A stretch of 64,000 nucleotides of DNA from Paraburkholderia diazotrophica (GTDB lineage: Bacteria; Pseudomonadota; Gammaproteobacteria; Burkholderiales; Burkholderiaceae). The notes under the pieces are model-generated. The model ran no database searches. It worked only from the letters and a program-made list of their open reading frames with translations, and was not told the origin of the DNA. The position numbers and the translations under genes are program-made. This document shows positions 37,893 to 48,117 of this stretch, in pieces (position 1 is the first letter of the stretch; the number at the start of each line of letters is the position of its first letter). Location of the stretch: positions 124,001 through 188,000 of the forward strand of contig NZ_FNYE01000008.1 of NCBI RefSeq assembly GCF_900108945.1, given 5' to 3'.

Positions 37893-39188
37893 ATGAACCA
37901 AAGCCAGCAGCACCCCGACGCCTCGTCGGGGCAACATCGGGAGCGACGTCCCGACGCGCATTCGCCACCCCGTGCGGCGAACGACGAAGCACCAGCCATG
38001 CGTCATTACGATGAAGCGCAGCTGGCGGCGCTTGCTTCGCGTATCCGCAGTTGGGCACGCGAGCTGGGTTTCGGCGCGGTCGGCATCAGCGATATCGACC
38101 TGTCGAACGCCGAAGCGGGCCTTGCTGCATGGCTCGACGCGGGTTGCCACGGCGAGATGGATTATATGGCCAAACATGGGATGAAACGTGCGCGGCCAGC
38201 CGAGCTTGTGGCCGGAACGCGACGCGTGATCTCCGTGCGCATGGCCTATTTGCCCGCTCATTTGCATCGTTCTTCGGATGTGCGAAAGGATGATGAAAGT
38301 GCGAGCGCGGACACTCGAAGCGTTCAGCACGACTGGCGACTGGAAGAACGCGCGCGTCTGAACGATCCGTCGGCGGCTGTCGTGTCGATCTATGCGCGCG
38401 GCCGCGACTATCACAAGGTGATGCGCAACCGCCTGCAGCAACTCGCCGGGCGGATCGAGGCGGAAGTCGGCCCGTATGGTCATCGCGTGTTCACCGATTC
38501 GGCACCCGTGCTCGAAGTCGAGCTTGCGCAGAAGGCGGGCACGGGCTGGCGCGGCAAGCATACGTTGCTGCTGCAACGCGATGCGGGGTCGCTGTTTTTC
38601 CTCGGCGAGATCTTCGTGGACCTGCCTTTGCCGACGGATGCCGAGACAGCACCGGAGCGCGCGCCAGAAACGACGGGCGCGCACTGCGGCAGTTGTACGC
38701 GCTGCATCGGCGCATGTCCGACGGGCGCGATCGTCGGGCCGTATCAGGTCGATGCGCGGCGCTGTATTTCCTATCTGACGATCGAACTGAAGGGCAGTAT
38801 TCCCCAGGACTTGCGGCCGCTGATCGGCAATCGTGTGTATGGCTGCGACGATTGCCAGCTCGTGTGTCCATGGAACAAGTTCGCGCAGGCCGCGCCCGTC
38901 GATGATTTCCACGTGCGTCATGGACTCGATCGCGCGTCGCTCGTCGAGCTGTTCGGCTGGAGCGCCGAGGACTTCGACACGCGCATGCAGGGCAGCGCGA
39001 TCCGCCGCATCGGCTACGAGTGCTGGCTGCGCAATCTCGCCGTCGGCATGGGCAATGCGCTGCGGGCCGCGCCGCAGAGCCTTTCCGCCGACGCGCGCGC
39101 CGCCATCGTCGACGCGCTGCGCAAGCGTGCCGACGATCCGTCGCCGCTCGTGCGCGAGCATGTCGAGTGGGCGCTCGAAGCGGCCTGA
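37893..39188 (+). CDS. queG: Epoxyqueuosine reductase
   Basis: A 431-residue cobalamin and iron-sulfur enzyme that finishes queuosine synthesis in tRNA. Two 4Fe-4S motifs are present, CGSCTRCIGACPTGAI (about residues 268-283) and CDDCQLVCPW. A HEAT-like C-terminus ends ADDPSPLVREHVEWAL. The first 35 residues are a polar tail absent from many homologues, so ATG 37998 (MRHYDEAQ) is an alternative start. TAAAAT at 37881-37886 lies just before ATG 37893, with no ribosome site. Confidence 0.93.
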   Translation: MNQSQQHPDASSGQHRERRPDAHSPPRAANDEAPAMRHYDEAQLAALASRIRSWARELGFGAVGISDIDLSNAEAGLAAWLDAGCHGEMDYMAKHGMKRARPAELVAGTRRVISVRMAYLPAHLHRSSDVRKDDESASADTRSVQHDWRLEERARLNDPSAAVVSIYARGRDYHKVMRNRLQQLAGRIEAEVGPYGHRVFTDSAPVLEVELAQKAGTGWRGKHTLLLQRDAGSLFFLGEIFVDLPLPTDAETAPERAPETTGAHCGSCTRCIGACPTGAIVGPYQVDARRCISYLTIELKGSIPQDLRPLIGNRVYGCDDCQLVCPWNKFAQAAPVDDFHVRHGLDRASLVELFGWSAEDFDTRMQGSAIRRIGYECWLRNLAVGMGNALRAAPQSLSADARAAIVDALRKRADDPSPLVREHVEWALEAA

Positions 39189-39226
39189 TAACGTTGAATG
39201 AACCTTCCGAAAGAGGTGAGCACATC

Positions 39227-39709
39227 ATGTTCGATGCAGTGATCGATGCGCCGTTCGGCAAGATCGGCGTGCGCGTGCAGGACGGACGGGAAGGCGAGAC
39301 CGTGCGCGAAATCGTCTATCTGCCGGATTCGGTGGCGAACGTCGAGCCGCAGTCGTCGCTCGCGAAGCAGGCCGTCGAGCAGATCGAGCAATATTTGCAG
39401 CGCGCGACGGCGAGCTTCGATCTGCCGCTCGCCAGTGTCGGCACGCCTTTCCAGCGGCGCGTGTGGCAAGCGATCTGCGAGATTCCGCCGGGGACGGTGC
39501 TGACCTACGGGCAGCTTGCGAAGAGCATCGGCAGCGTGCCGCGCGCCGTCGGCCAGGCGTGCGGATCGAACTTCTTTCCGATCGTGATTCCGTGTCATCG
39601 CGTGGTGGCGTCGGGCGGTATCGGTGGCTTTGCGCATACGGGCGGCGACGGCTACTATCGCAACGTCAAACGATGGCTGCTGAAACACGAGGGCGTACCC
39701 TACGCATGA
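39227..39709 (+). CDS. ogt: Methylated-DNA-protein-cysteine methyltransferase
   Basis: A 160-residue suicide repair protein that removes methyl groups from O6-methylguanine. The acceptor Cys is in VIPCHRVVASGGIGGFA (about residue 126), preceded by the helix-turn-helix segment TYGQLAKSIGSVPRAVGQACGSN. AAGAGGTGAG precedes ATG 39227. Its TGA overlaps the xerD ATG, suggesting co-translation of a repair protein and a recombinase, an arrangement common in Burkholderiaceae. Confidence 0.92.
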   Translation: MFDAVIDAPFGKIGVRVQDGREGETVREIVYLPDSVANVEPQSSLAKQAVEQIEQYLQRATASFDLPLASVGTPFQRRVWQAICEIPPGTVLTYGQLAKSIGSVPRAVGQACGSNFFPIVIPCHRVVASGGIGGFAHTGGDGYYRNVKRWLLKHEGVPYA

Positions 39710-40641
39710 CTGATGTGCTGACCGAAGACGCGCGGCCCGCGTCGCCTTTGCTCCTGACGAGCGGAGAGTCGATCGACGCGTTCTGCGATGCGCTGTGGCT
39801 CGAGCATGGCCTCGCGCGCAACACGCTCGATGCGTACCGGCGCGATTTGCGGCTCTTCTCCGAATGGCTCGCGGATACGCGTGACGCTTCGCTGGATACG
39901 GCGACGGAAGCCGATCTGATGGCCTACAGCGCCGCGCGCGCGAAGGACAAGTCGACGTCGGCGAACCGGCGTCTGTCCGTGTTTCGCCGCTACTACGCGT
40001 GGGCCGTGCGTGAGCATCGAGCGGCGGCTGATCCGACGCTGCGCATCCGCTCGGCGAAGCAGCCGCCGCGCTTTCCGTCGACGCTGACGGAAGCGCAGGT
40101 CGAAGCGCTGCTCGGCGCGCCGGATGTGACGACGCCGCTGGGCTTGCGCGATCGAACGATGCTCGAGCTGATGTACGCGAGCGGCTTGCGCGTCAGCGAA
40201 CTCGTGACGCTGAAGACGGTGGAAGTCGGCCTCAACGAGGGTGTCGTGCGCGTGATGGGCAAGGGCTCGAAGGAGCGGCTGATTCCGTTCGGCGAGGAGG
40301 CGCACGGATGGATCGAGCGCTATCTGCGTGAGTCGCGGCCCGCGCTGCTCGGGAAGCGTTCAGCCGATGCCCTCTTCGTCACCGCGCGCGCCGAGGGCAT
40401 GACGCGCCAGCAGTTCTGGAACATCATCAAGCGCCACGCGATGACGGCGCATATTCATGCGCCGCTGTCGCCGCATACGCTGCGTCACGCGTTCGCGACG
40501 CATCTGCTGAACCATGGCGCCGACTTGCGCGTCGTGCAGCTGCTGCTCGGCCACACCGATATCTCGACGACCCAAATCTACACGCACGTCGCGCGCGAGC
40601 GCCTCAAGACGCTGCACGCGGCGCATCATCCGCGCGGGTGA
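39706..40641 (+). CDS. xerD: Site-specific tyrosine recombinase XerD
   Basis: A 311-residue recombinase that, with XerC, resolves chromosome dimers at dif. The N-terminal SAM-like core-binding domain spans about 15-105. Catalytic residues are visible: Arg in MYASGLRVSEL, Lys in GKGSKERLIPF, HTLRH in LSPHTLRHAFATHLLNHG, His in LLGHTDISTTQIYTHV and the nucleophile Tyr in that same motif. The start overlaps ogt (ATGA). It is a core chromosomal gene, not a phage integrase. Confidence 0.95.
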   Translation: MTDVLTEDARPASPLLLTSGESIDAFCDALWLEHGLARNTLDAYRRDLRLFSEWLADTRDASLDTATEADLMAYSAARAKDKSTSANRRLSVFRRYYAWAVREHRAAADPTLRIRSAKQPPRFPSTLTEAQVEALLGAPDVTTPLGLRDRTMLELMYASGLRVSELVTLKTVEVGLNEGVVRVMGKGSKERLIPFGEEAHGWIERYLRESRPALLGKRSADALFVTARAEGMTRQQFWNIIKRHAMTAHIHAPLSPHTLRHAFATHLLNHGADLRVVQLLLGHTDISTTQIYTHVARERLKTLHAAHHPRG

Positions 40642-40645
40642 TCGC

Positions 40646-40722
40646 TTTGCGGCGGACCTTTCGCGCGGCTGATTTTTCGCGCGGCTGACTTTGCTTGCGG
40701 CTGACCTTTATCGGGCGGCTCA
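40646..40722. repeat. Degenerate 16-bp tandem repeat, about five units
   Basis: Units such as TTCGCGCGGCTGATTT (40660-40675) and TTCGCGCGGCTGACTT (40676-40691), with weaker copies before and after, fill the gap between xerD and the convergent ligase gene. The last unit includes the ligase stop codon. Confidence 0.7.
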
Positions 40723-42348
40723 TGCGATATCGCGCAGCCGATGCTTGAGAATCTTGCCCGTCGATGCGGCTGGCAGCGCGGCCAACACCCTGATTTCGGC
40801 GGGACGCTTGTACGGCGCGAGCCGCGTTTCGCACCATTCGGCGAGATCGGCGGGCGTCGTGGTCGCGCCGCCGATCAGCTCGACGAACGCCACCACTTCC
40901 TCGTTGCCTTCGATCGCGCGCCCGATCACAGCGGACTGCACGACGTCGGGATGCGCATTCAGCGCCTGTTCGACTTCCACTGGATAGACGTTGAAGCCCG
41001 AGCGGATGATCAGCTCCTTGCTGCGCCCGGCGATATGCAGCGCACCGTCCGCTTCCTGGCGCGCGAGATCGCCCGTCTTGAGCCAACCGTCTTCGGTGAT
41101 GGCGGCCTGCGTCTGCTGCGGGTTGCGGTAATAGCCGAGCATCACGTTCGGTCCGCGCACCCACAGTTCGCCGACTTCGCCTTGCGCGACATCCGCGCCA
41201 TTCATGCCGACGAAGCGCACCTCGATGCCGGGGATCGGCTGGCCGACGGAGCAATCGGCGCGCGGCGCGTCGATCATCGTTTGAGAGACGGTCGGGCTGC
41301 TCTCGGTCATCCCATAGCCGTTGTGAAGCGTGACGCCATACACGGCTTCGACGCGCACCTTCAACGCGGCGTCGAGCGGCGAACCGCCCGAGTACGCGAA
41401 ACGCAGTTGCGGCGCGGACCACGGCAGCCCATTCGCTTTCAGGTATTCGAGCAGCTTCGCATGCATCGCGGGAACGCCCTGGAAGATCGACACGCGTTCT
41501 TCGGCGAGCGCGCGGCGCACGGCTTCAGGCGAGAAGCGCGGCGCGAGCCTGAGCGTTGCGCCCGCATACAGGCTGCCGAGACACACCGATGCAAGCCCGT
41601 ACACATGCGAGATCGGCAGCACGGCATAGACGACGTCGTCGGCGTTGACGCGCCTCAGCGTGCTCGACATCGCCGCGATGAACAGCAGGTTGCGATGCGA
41701 CAGCATCACGCCCTTGGGCATGCCTGTCGTGCCCGTGGTGTAGATCAGCGCGGCGCATTGACGGTCGGAGGCGGCGTCGACGGGTTCCGCTTGGGCTGTG
41801 TCGTCGATCGTGTAGCGCCACGCGCCGACGTCGATATCGATGCCGGGCGCGGGCTTCGCGCCGTGGCGTTCGGCGTGCTGCCGCGCATCGGGCGAGGCGT
41901 CGACGGCATACGCGACGATGCGCGGCTTCGCGTGTGCGCGGATCGCATCGAGCTCGCCCATCGACAGCCGCGCGTTCGACACTAGCGCCCATGCATCGAG
42001 CTTCGCCGCCGCGAACAGCAGCACGATCTGCACGATGCTGTTTTCCGCGACGATCATCACGCGGTCGCCGGCGCGCACGCCTTGCTCGCGCAGCAGCGCG
42101 GTAACGGCATCCACGGCTTGCGCGAGCTGTGCGCGCGTGAGACGCCGTTCGTCTTCGATCAGCGCGACATGCTGCGGATCGCGCGCGGCAATGAGCGCCG
42201 GAATATCGGCGATGCGCGCAGGGAGCGACGCGAGCAGGGCGGCGGCATCAACGGACTGCGCCACATCTCCTGCGACGGCAGACGACTGCGAGGCTGGCTT
42301 CAACGATGTCTCCTTGATGGACGATCCGTGCGCCTGAATCTGCTGCAT
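40720..42348 (-). CDS. AMP-forming acyl-CoA synthetase/ligase family enzyme
   Basis: A 542-residue ANL-superfamily enzyme that adenylates a carboxylic acid and joins it to CoA. The P-loop is LIYTTGTTGMPKGVMLSH (about residue 200), followed by GYGMTESSPTVSQ, the hinge ELWVRGPNVMLGYYRNP, GWLKTGDLA and the C-terminal catalytic Lys region PAASTGKILKHRLRD. Substrate unknown; medium-chain or aromatic acids are possible. ATG 42348 is a choice among poorly supported starts. Confidence 0.82.
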   Translation of the reverse strand: MQQIQAHGSSIKETSLKPASQSSAVAGDVAQSVDAAALLASLPARIADIPALIAARDPQHVALIEDERRLTRAQLAQAVDAVTALLREQGVRAGDRVMIVAENSIVQIVLLFAAAKLDAWALVSNARLSMGELDAIRAHAKPRIVAYAVDASPDARQHAERHGAKPAPGIDIDVGAWRYTIDDTAQAEPVDAASDRQCAALIYTTGTTGMPKGVMLSHRNLLFIAAMSSTLRRVNADDVVYAVLPISHVYGLASVCLGSLYAGATLRLAPRFSPEAVRRALAEERVSIFQGVPAMHAKLLEYLKANGLPWSAPQLRFAYSGGSPLDAALKVRVEAVYGVTLHNGYGMTESSPTVSQTMIDAPRADCSVGQPIPGIEVRFVGMNGADVAQGEVGELWVRGPNVMLGYYRNPQQTQAAITEDGWLKTGDLARQEADGALHIAGRSKELIIRSGFNVYPVEVEQALNAHPDVVQSAVIGRAIEGNEEVVAFVELIGGATTTPADLAEWCETRLAPYKRPAEIRVLAALPAASTGKILKHRLRDIA

Positions 42349-42455
42349 GCCGTTGCGCCGGAAGTTTCTCGAACGAGCGTGCCATAATCCGCGAGCGCGC
42401 ACAATTGGCCATCCGGCAAATGGTCGATGCGTCGCGCGGACATTACAATGCGCCG

Positions 42456-42947
42456 ATGAGTAAATCCAGACACGTCTCCGAAACCCCTGCCACGCAGTTC
42501 TTGCGCCGTCACAAGGTCGAGTTCGGCGAGCATCCGTACGACTACGTCGATCACGGCGGCACGAGCGAATCATCGCGGCAGCTTGGCGTCGACGAGCATC
42601 ACGTCGTCAAGACGCTCGTGATGGAAGACGAGCAGGCCAAGCCGCTGGTCGTGCTGATGCATGGCGATCGCACCGTGTCGACGAAGAATCTCGCGCGGCA
42701 GATCGGCGCGAAACGTGTCGAGCCGTGCAAGCCGGAAGTGGCGAGCCGGCATTCGGGTTATCTGATTGGCGGCACGTCGCCGTTCGGCACGAAGAAAGCG
42801 ATGCCCGTGTACGTCGAATCGACCATACTCGAACTGGACAGGATATTGATCAACGGTGGGCGGCGCGGCTTTCTCGTCAGCATCGCGCCGGGCGTGCTGA
42901 CGTCGCTGCTGTCCGCGAAGCCGGTGCAGTGCGCAAGCGTCGATTGA
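42456..42947 (+). CDS. ybaK: Cys-tRNA(Pro)/Cys-tRNA(Cys) deacylase
   Basis: A 163-residue YbaK/EbsC-type trans-editing enzyme that hydrolyses Cys mischarged on tRNA-Pro. Conserved parts are FGEHPYDYVDHGGTSESSRQLGV, VVKTLVMEDEQAKPLVVLMHGD with the catalytic Lys near residue 46, and GYLIGGTSPFGTKKAMPVYVE. A TACAAT box ends six bases before the ATG and there is no ribosome site. It is divergent from the ligase gene. Confidence 0.92.
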   Translation: MSKSRHVSETPATQFLRRHKVEFGEHPYDYVDHGGTSESSRQLGVDEHHVVKTLVMEDEQAKPLVVLMHGDRTVSTKNLARQIGAKRVEPCKPEVASRHSGYLIGGTSPFGTKKAMPVYVESTILELDRILINGGRRGFLVSIAPGVLTSLLSAKPVQCASVD

Positions 42948-43068
42948 CGCGCGCATCTGTATCTGTAAAAGCGGGTGAACGCTTCGGTAGAATGTGCGCC
43001 GTTGCGCCTGCGCCGCCAGGAGACCGGCGCCGCTTGCTGCGCTTTCCAATACTGATAAGAGTTTCAAC

Positions 43069-43710
43069 ATGGAAAACCTGATTGTCGCCGTCGTGGCTTA
43101 TCTGATCGGCTCGGTGTCGTTTGCCGTGATCGTCAGCGCCGCGATGGGACTGGCCGATCCGCGCTCATATGGCTCGAAGAACCCCGGCGCCACGAACGTG
43201 CTGCGTAGCGGCAACAAGAAGGCCGCGATTATCACGCTGATCGGCGACGCGTTCAAAGGCTGGATCGCCGTGTGGCTCACAGGGCATTTCTCGGCGCGTT
43301 TCGGACTCGACGACACGTCCGTCGCGATCGCCGCAATCGCCGTTTTTCTCGGCCACCTGTATCCCGTCTACTTTCGCTTCAAGGGCGGCAAGGGCGTCGC
43401 GACGGCGGCGGGCGTGCTGCTCGCGATCAATCCCGTTCTTGGCATCGCGACGCTGCTGACCTGGCTGATCGTCGCGTTCTTCACGCGCTACTCGTCGCTT
43501 GCTGCGCTGTGCGCGGCCATTTTCGCGCCGCTGTTCGACGGCTTTCTGTTCGGCGCGAACGTCATTGCGCTGGCTATCGTCGCGATGAGCGCGCTTCTGA
43601 TCTGGCGTCACCGCGCGAACATCGCGAAGCTGGTGGCAGGGCAGGAAAGCCGCATCGGCGACAAGAAGAAAGCGGAAGCGGCCACGCGGCCGGCGTCGCA
43701 CAAGCATTGA
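43069..43710 (+). CDS. plsY: Glycerol-3-phosphate acyltransferase PlsY
   Basis: A 213-residue inner-membrane enzyme that transfers acyl groups from acyl-phosphate to glycerol 3-phosphate. It has five or six membrane segments. The three active-site loops are visible: [12 protein letters not shown] (about residues 35-46), [20 protein letters not shown] (about 100-119) and the later [19 protein letters not shown] Lys/Ala-rich tail follows. ATG 43069 starts the first membrane helix after three residues. It follows ybaK by 121 bp. Confidence 0.94.
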   Translation: MENLIVAVVAYLIGSVSFAVIVSAAMGLADPRSYGSKNPGATNVLRSGNKKAAIITLIGDAFKGWIAVWLTGHFSARFGLDDTSVAIAAIAVFLGHLYPVYFRFKGGKGVATAAGVLLAINPVLGIATLLTWLIVAFFTRYSSLAALCAAIFAPLFDGFLFGANVIALAIVAMSALLIWRHRANIAKLVAGQESRIGDKKKAEAATRPASHKH

Positions 43711-43719
43711 ATTCGCAAC

Positions 43720-43745
43720 AGCGGCGAGGCCGTATCGCCGCTTTT
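43720..43745 (+). terminator. Intrinsic terminator after plsY
   Basis: AGCGGCGA (43720-43727) and TCGCCGCT (43735-43742) form the stem, followed by TTTTC. It lies 10 nt after the plsY stop. Confidence 0.7.
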
Positions 43746-43778
43746 CGCTCTAGCGGTATATCAAACGATCAAGCGGTT

Positions 43779-43809
43779 GGCATGCGCCGCCCGGCGGACG
43801 GCGCATGCC
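43779..43809 (-). terminator. Hairpin after yajQ
   Basis: GGCATGCGCCG (43779-43789) and CGGCGCATGCC (43799-43809) form a perfect 11-bp stem just downstream of the yajQ stop. No T tract follows on the minus strand, so it may act as an mRNA end-protector rather than a terminator. Confidence 0.5.
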
Positions 43810-43817
43810 GGCAGACA

Positions 43818-44303
43818 TCAGTCGCGGAAGTTGTTGAAGTCGAGCGGCGTATCGGTCACGTCCTTGCGCAGCAGCGCGATCACGCTTTGCAGGTCGTCGC
43901 GCTTCGTGCCCGACACGCGCACGGCATCGCCCTGAATGCTCGCCTGAACCTTGATCTTGCTGTCCTTCACGAGCTTGACGATTTTCTTCGCGAGATCGCC
44001 GGACACGCCTTTCTTCACGGTGACGACCTGCTTGACCTTGTCGCCGCCGATCTTCTCGATCTTGCCGTAATCGAGGAAGCGCACGTCCACGCTGCGCTTC
44101 GCCATTTTCGACACGAGCACGTCCTTCACCTGGCCGAGCTTGAACTCGTCGTCGGCGTACGCAGTGAGCTCGCGCTCTTTCTGCTCGACGCGGGCGTCCG
44201 AGCCCTTGAAGTCGAAGCGCGTCGAGATTTCCTTGTTGGACTGCTCGACGGCGTTCTTCACCTCGATCATGTTGGCTTCGCAGACGACGTCAAACGATGG
44301 CAT
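43818..44303 (-). CDS. yajQ: YajQ-family cyclic-di-GMP/nucleotide-binding protein
   Basis: A 161-residue YajQ protein (two RNP-like domains). The N-terminus [20 protein letters not shown] and the end [17 protein letters not shown] are highly typical. Relatives in Xanthomonas bind cyclic di-GMP and modulate transcription; others bind nucleotides or RNA, so the ligand here is uncertain. It is divergent from murB, with a TATAAT box at 44374. Confidence 0.93.
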   Translation of the reverse strand: MPSFDVVCEANMIEVKNAVEQSNKEISTRFDFKGSDARVEQKERELTAYADDEFKLGQVKDVLVSKMAKRSVDVRFLDYGKIEKIGGDKVKQVVTVKKGVSGDLAKKIVKLVKDSKIKVQASIQGDAVRVSGTKRDDLQSVIALLRKDVTDTPLDFNNFRD

Positions 44304-44373
44304 TGCATTCTCCCATTTGTATCGAGCGGCGGCGCCCCGCCTAACGCCAGGCGGCTACGCGCGACGCACTCGC

Positions 44374-44379
44374 TATAAT
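44374..44379 (+). promoter_or_regulatory. Candidate -10 box for murB
   Basis: A perfect TATAAT lies about 105 bp upstream of the murB start. The -35 region is poor, so the promoter call is moderate. Confidence 0.45.
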
Positions 44380-44484
44380 CACGAACCGGTGTCATTTTAC
44401 CGACCCCTTTCCCTTTTGCCCAAGGCTCGCGAACCGGTTGCGCCGTACCGTTCGCGCTTTGCTGGGCGCTTGCCAGAACTCCTG

Positions 44485-45525
44485 ATGTCCGAGTCCGATC
44501 TACTCCCGTTCACCGCCCGCTTTCCGCTGAAGTCGCGCAACACGTTTGGCTTCGATGTGCGCGCGCGTCTCGCATGCCATATCGAAAGCGAGGCGCAACT
44601 GCTTGCGGCCGTGCGCGATCCGCGCGTGTCGGGCTTGCGGCGCCTCGTGCTGGGCGGCGGCAGTAACGTCGTGCTGACGGGCGATTTCGACGGCCTCGTG
44701 CTGCTGATCGGGCTGCGCGGCCGCAAGCTGGTCCGCGAGGACGCCGATGCGTGGTACGTCGAAGCCGCCGCGGGCGAGAACTGGCACGACTTCGTTTCGT
44801 GGACGCTCGCAGAGGGCATGCCAGGCCTCGAAAATCTCGCGCTGATTCCAGGCACGGTCGGCGCGGCGCCGATCCAGAATATCGGCGCATATGGGCTGGA
44901 GATGTGCGAGCGCTTTGCGTCGCTGCGCGCAATCGAGCTCGCGACGGGCGAGCCGGTCGAATTCGATGCCAACGATTGCCGCTTCGGCTATCGCGACAGC
45001 TTTTTCAAACAGGAAGGGCGCGACCGTTTCGTGATCACGTCGGTGACGTTCAGATTGCCGAAAGCGTGGACGCCGCGCGCCGGTTACGCAGATATCGCGC
45101 GCGAGTTTGCCGCCGTCGGCCTCGGCGATGCGACGCCCACGCCGCGGGCGATCTTCGATGCCGTCGTCGCCGTGCGCCGCGCAAAGCTGCCCGACCCGCT
45201 CGCGCTCGGCAACGCGGGGAGCTTCTTCAAGAATCCCGTCGTCGACGCGACGCAGTTCGACGCTTTGCTCGCGAAGGAGCCGGAGATCGTCTCGTATCGG
45301 CAGGCGGATGGACGCGTGAAGCTCGCGGCGGGCTGGCTGATCGACCGCTGCGGCTGGAAGGGCCGCGCGATGGGCGCGGCGGGCGTGCATGAGCGTCAGG
45401 CGCTCGTGCTCGTGAATCGCGGCGGCGCGAGCGGGGCGGAAGTGCTGGCGCTCGCGAAAGCGATCCAGCAGGACGTCGCGCAGCGATTCGGTGTCGAGCT
45501 GGAGGCCGAGCCGGTTTGCCTTTGA
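44485..45525 (+). CDS. murB: UDP-N-acetylenolpyruvoylglucosamine reductase
   Basis: A 346-residue FAD enzyme that makes UDP-MurNAc for peptidoglycan. FAD-binding parts are [19 protein letters not shown] (about residues 54-72) and [19 protein letters not shown] (about 130-148), and the catalytic Ser lies in [12 protein letters not shown]. The length and long C-terminal insertion fit the type I (E. coli-like) enzyme. ATG 44485 gives MSESDLLPF; longer upstream frames overlap the divergent promoter region. Confidence 0.93.
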   Translation: MSESDLLPFTARFPLKSRNTFGFDVRARLACHIESEAQLLAAVRDPRVSGLRRLVLGGGSNVVLTGDFDGLVLLIGLRGRKLVREDADAWYVEAAAGENWHDFVSWTLAEGMPGLENLALIPGTVGAAPIQNIGAYGLEMCERFASLRAIELATGEPVEFDANDCRFGYRDSFFKQEGRDRFVITSVTFRLPKAWTPRAGYADIAREFAAVGLGDATPTPRAIFDAVVAVRRAKLPDPLALGNAGSFFKNPVVDATQFDALLAKEPEIVSYRQADGRVKLAAGWLIDRCGWKGRAMGAAGVHERQALVLVNRGGASGAEVLALAKAIQQDVAQRFGVELEAEPVCL

Positions 45526-45575
45526 GTCTGAAAGCGGCTTCGCTCGGACGCGAGCCTGAGCGAGCCTGAAATAAA

Positions 45576-45605
45576 AAAGCGCCGGGTTTGAACTCCCGGC
45601 GCTTT
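45576..45605. terminator. Bidirectional intrinsic terminator, murB and argG
   Basis: AAAGCGCCGGG (45576-45586) pairs with CCCGGCGCTTT (45595-45605) around an 8-nt loop. GTTTTTG follows on the plus strand and TTTTATTTC on the minus strand. Confidence 0.88.
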
Positions 45606-45629
45606 GTTTTTGTAGCAGCGTTCTATCGC

Positions 45630-46856
<1,227 letters not shown>

Positions 46857-47187
46857 GGTGAACTCGTAGCTGGGAGAACTGAGCGCGTCGGCCGGTCCGG
46901 CGCGCGGAAAAATCATATTTTGACACTAAACCGCCACATGTCCCGCGATTTCGGGTGCGGCGGCCAGGGAGCCAACGCGTTGTTGCAGAACGGTGCGCCC
47001 CGCTGGGGAGTCGGCGCGGGACATGGTCGATGCGCCGCTTTCGCTTGCCGCCTGTCTGCTGCCGGTTTGCTGCCAGGCTTTTTGCCTGCGTATCGCGTTG
47101 AACTGCGTATCGCGTTGAACTGCGTGTTGCCTTGGACTGCTTGCCGCAGGATCGATCCGGCGGCTTTTGCTGCGTTTGCCCGGATGC
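46857..47187. promoter_or_regulatory. argF-argG intergenic region with short tandem repeat
   Basis: A 331-bp region with no credible gene; it should contain the argG promoter near 46900. A 17-bp repeat TGCGTATCGCGTTGAAC occurs twice in tandem (47087-47103, 47104-47120), with a decayed third copy to 47137, close to the argF stop. Confidence 0.6.
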
Positions 47188-48117
47188 CTAGTGATTCAGC
47201 TTGCCGAGCAGCAGGAATTCCATCAGCGCCTTCTGCACGTGCAGACGGTTTTCCGCTTCGTCCCACACGACGCTCTGCGGCCCGTCGATCACTTCCGCGC
47301 TCACTTCCTCGCCGCGGTGCGCGGGCAGGCAGTGCATGAAGAGGGCGTCCTTGTTCGCGCGCGACATCATGTCGGCATCGACGCACCAGTCGGCGAACGC
47401 TTTCTTGCGCGCTTCGTTTTCGGCCTCGAAGCCCATGCTGGTCCACACGTCCGTCGTGACGAGATCGGCGCCCTTGCAGGCCTGGTTCGGATCGTCGAAT
47501 TCTTCGTAGAACGGCGCGCTTCCAGGCGAGACCAGCCCACGGTCGAGCTTGTAGCCCGGCGGCGTGGACAGGCGCAGCTTGAAACCGAGGATCTGCGCGG
47601 CTTCGATCCACGTATAGAGCATGTTGTTCGCGTCGCCGACCCACGCGACCGTCTTACCGCGAATCGGCCCGCGATGCTCGTAGTACGTGAAGATATCGGC
47701 GAGCACCTGACACGGGTGATATTCGTTCGTCAGGCCGTTGATGACGGGCACGCGCGAATTTTCCGCGAAGCGCTGGATGATGTCCTGGCCAAACGTGCGG
47801 ATCATGATGATGTCGACCATCCGCGAGATGACCTGCGCTGCGTCTTCGATCGGCTCGCCGCGGCCAAGCTGCGTGTCGCGCGTGCTCATGAAGACGGCGT
47901 GACCGCCCAGCTGGAAAATGCCCGCTTCGAACGACAGGCGGGTGCGCGTCGAATTCTTCTCGAAGATCATCGCGAGTGTGCGGTCGTGCAGCGGATGATA
48001 CGTCTCGTAGTTCTTGAACTTGCGCTTCAGGATGCGGGCGCGTTCGAGCACGTACTCGTAGTCTTCCAGCGAGAAGTCGTTGAACTGCAGATAGTGGCGG
48101 ATTGTCTTGGAGGTCAT
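47188..48117 (-). CDS. argF: Ornithine carbamoyltransferase
   Basis: A 309-residue enzyme making citrulline from ornithine and carbamoyl phosphate. The carbamoyl-phosphate motif is FEKNSTRTRLSFEAG (about residues 52-66), the ornithine motif DVWTSMG, and the Cys loop MHCLPAHRGEEV. The N-terminal TSKTIRHYLQFNDF is typical of betaproteobacterial anabolic ArgF. It is upstream of argG and divergent from the DUF3579 gene. Confidence 0.96.
   Translation of the reverse strand: MTSKTIRHYLQFNDFSLEDYEYVLERARILKRKFKNYETYHPLHDRTLAMIFEKNSTRTRLSFEAGIFQLGGHAVFMSTRDTQLGRGEPIEDAAQVISRMVDIIMIRTFGQDIIQRFAENSRVPVINGLTNEYHPCQVLADIFTYYEHRGPIRGKTVAWVGDANNMLYTWIEAAQILGFKLRLSTPPGYKLDRGLVSPGSAPFYEEFDDPNQACKGADLVTTDVWTSMGFEAENEARKKAFADWCVDADMMSRANKDALFMHCLPAHRGEEVSAEVIDGPQSVVWDEAENRLHVQKALMEFLLLGKLNH

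Noticed and set aside
39706..40641. Phage or island integrase
   Set aside because: The sequence is a standard XerD, translationally coupled to ogt in a core-gene context, with no attachment site or cargo.
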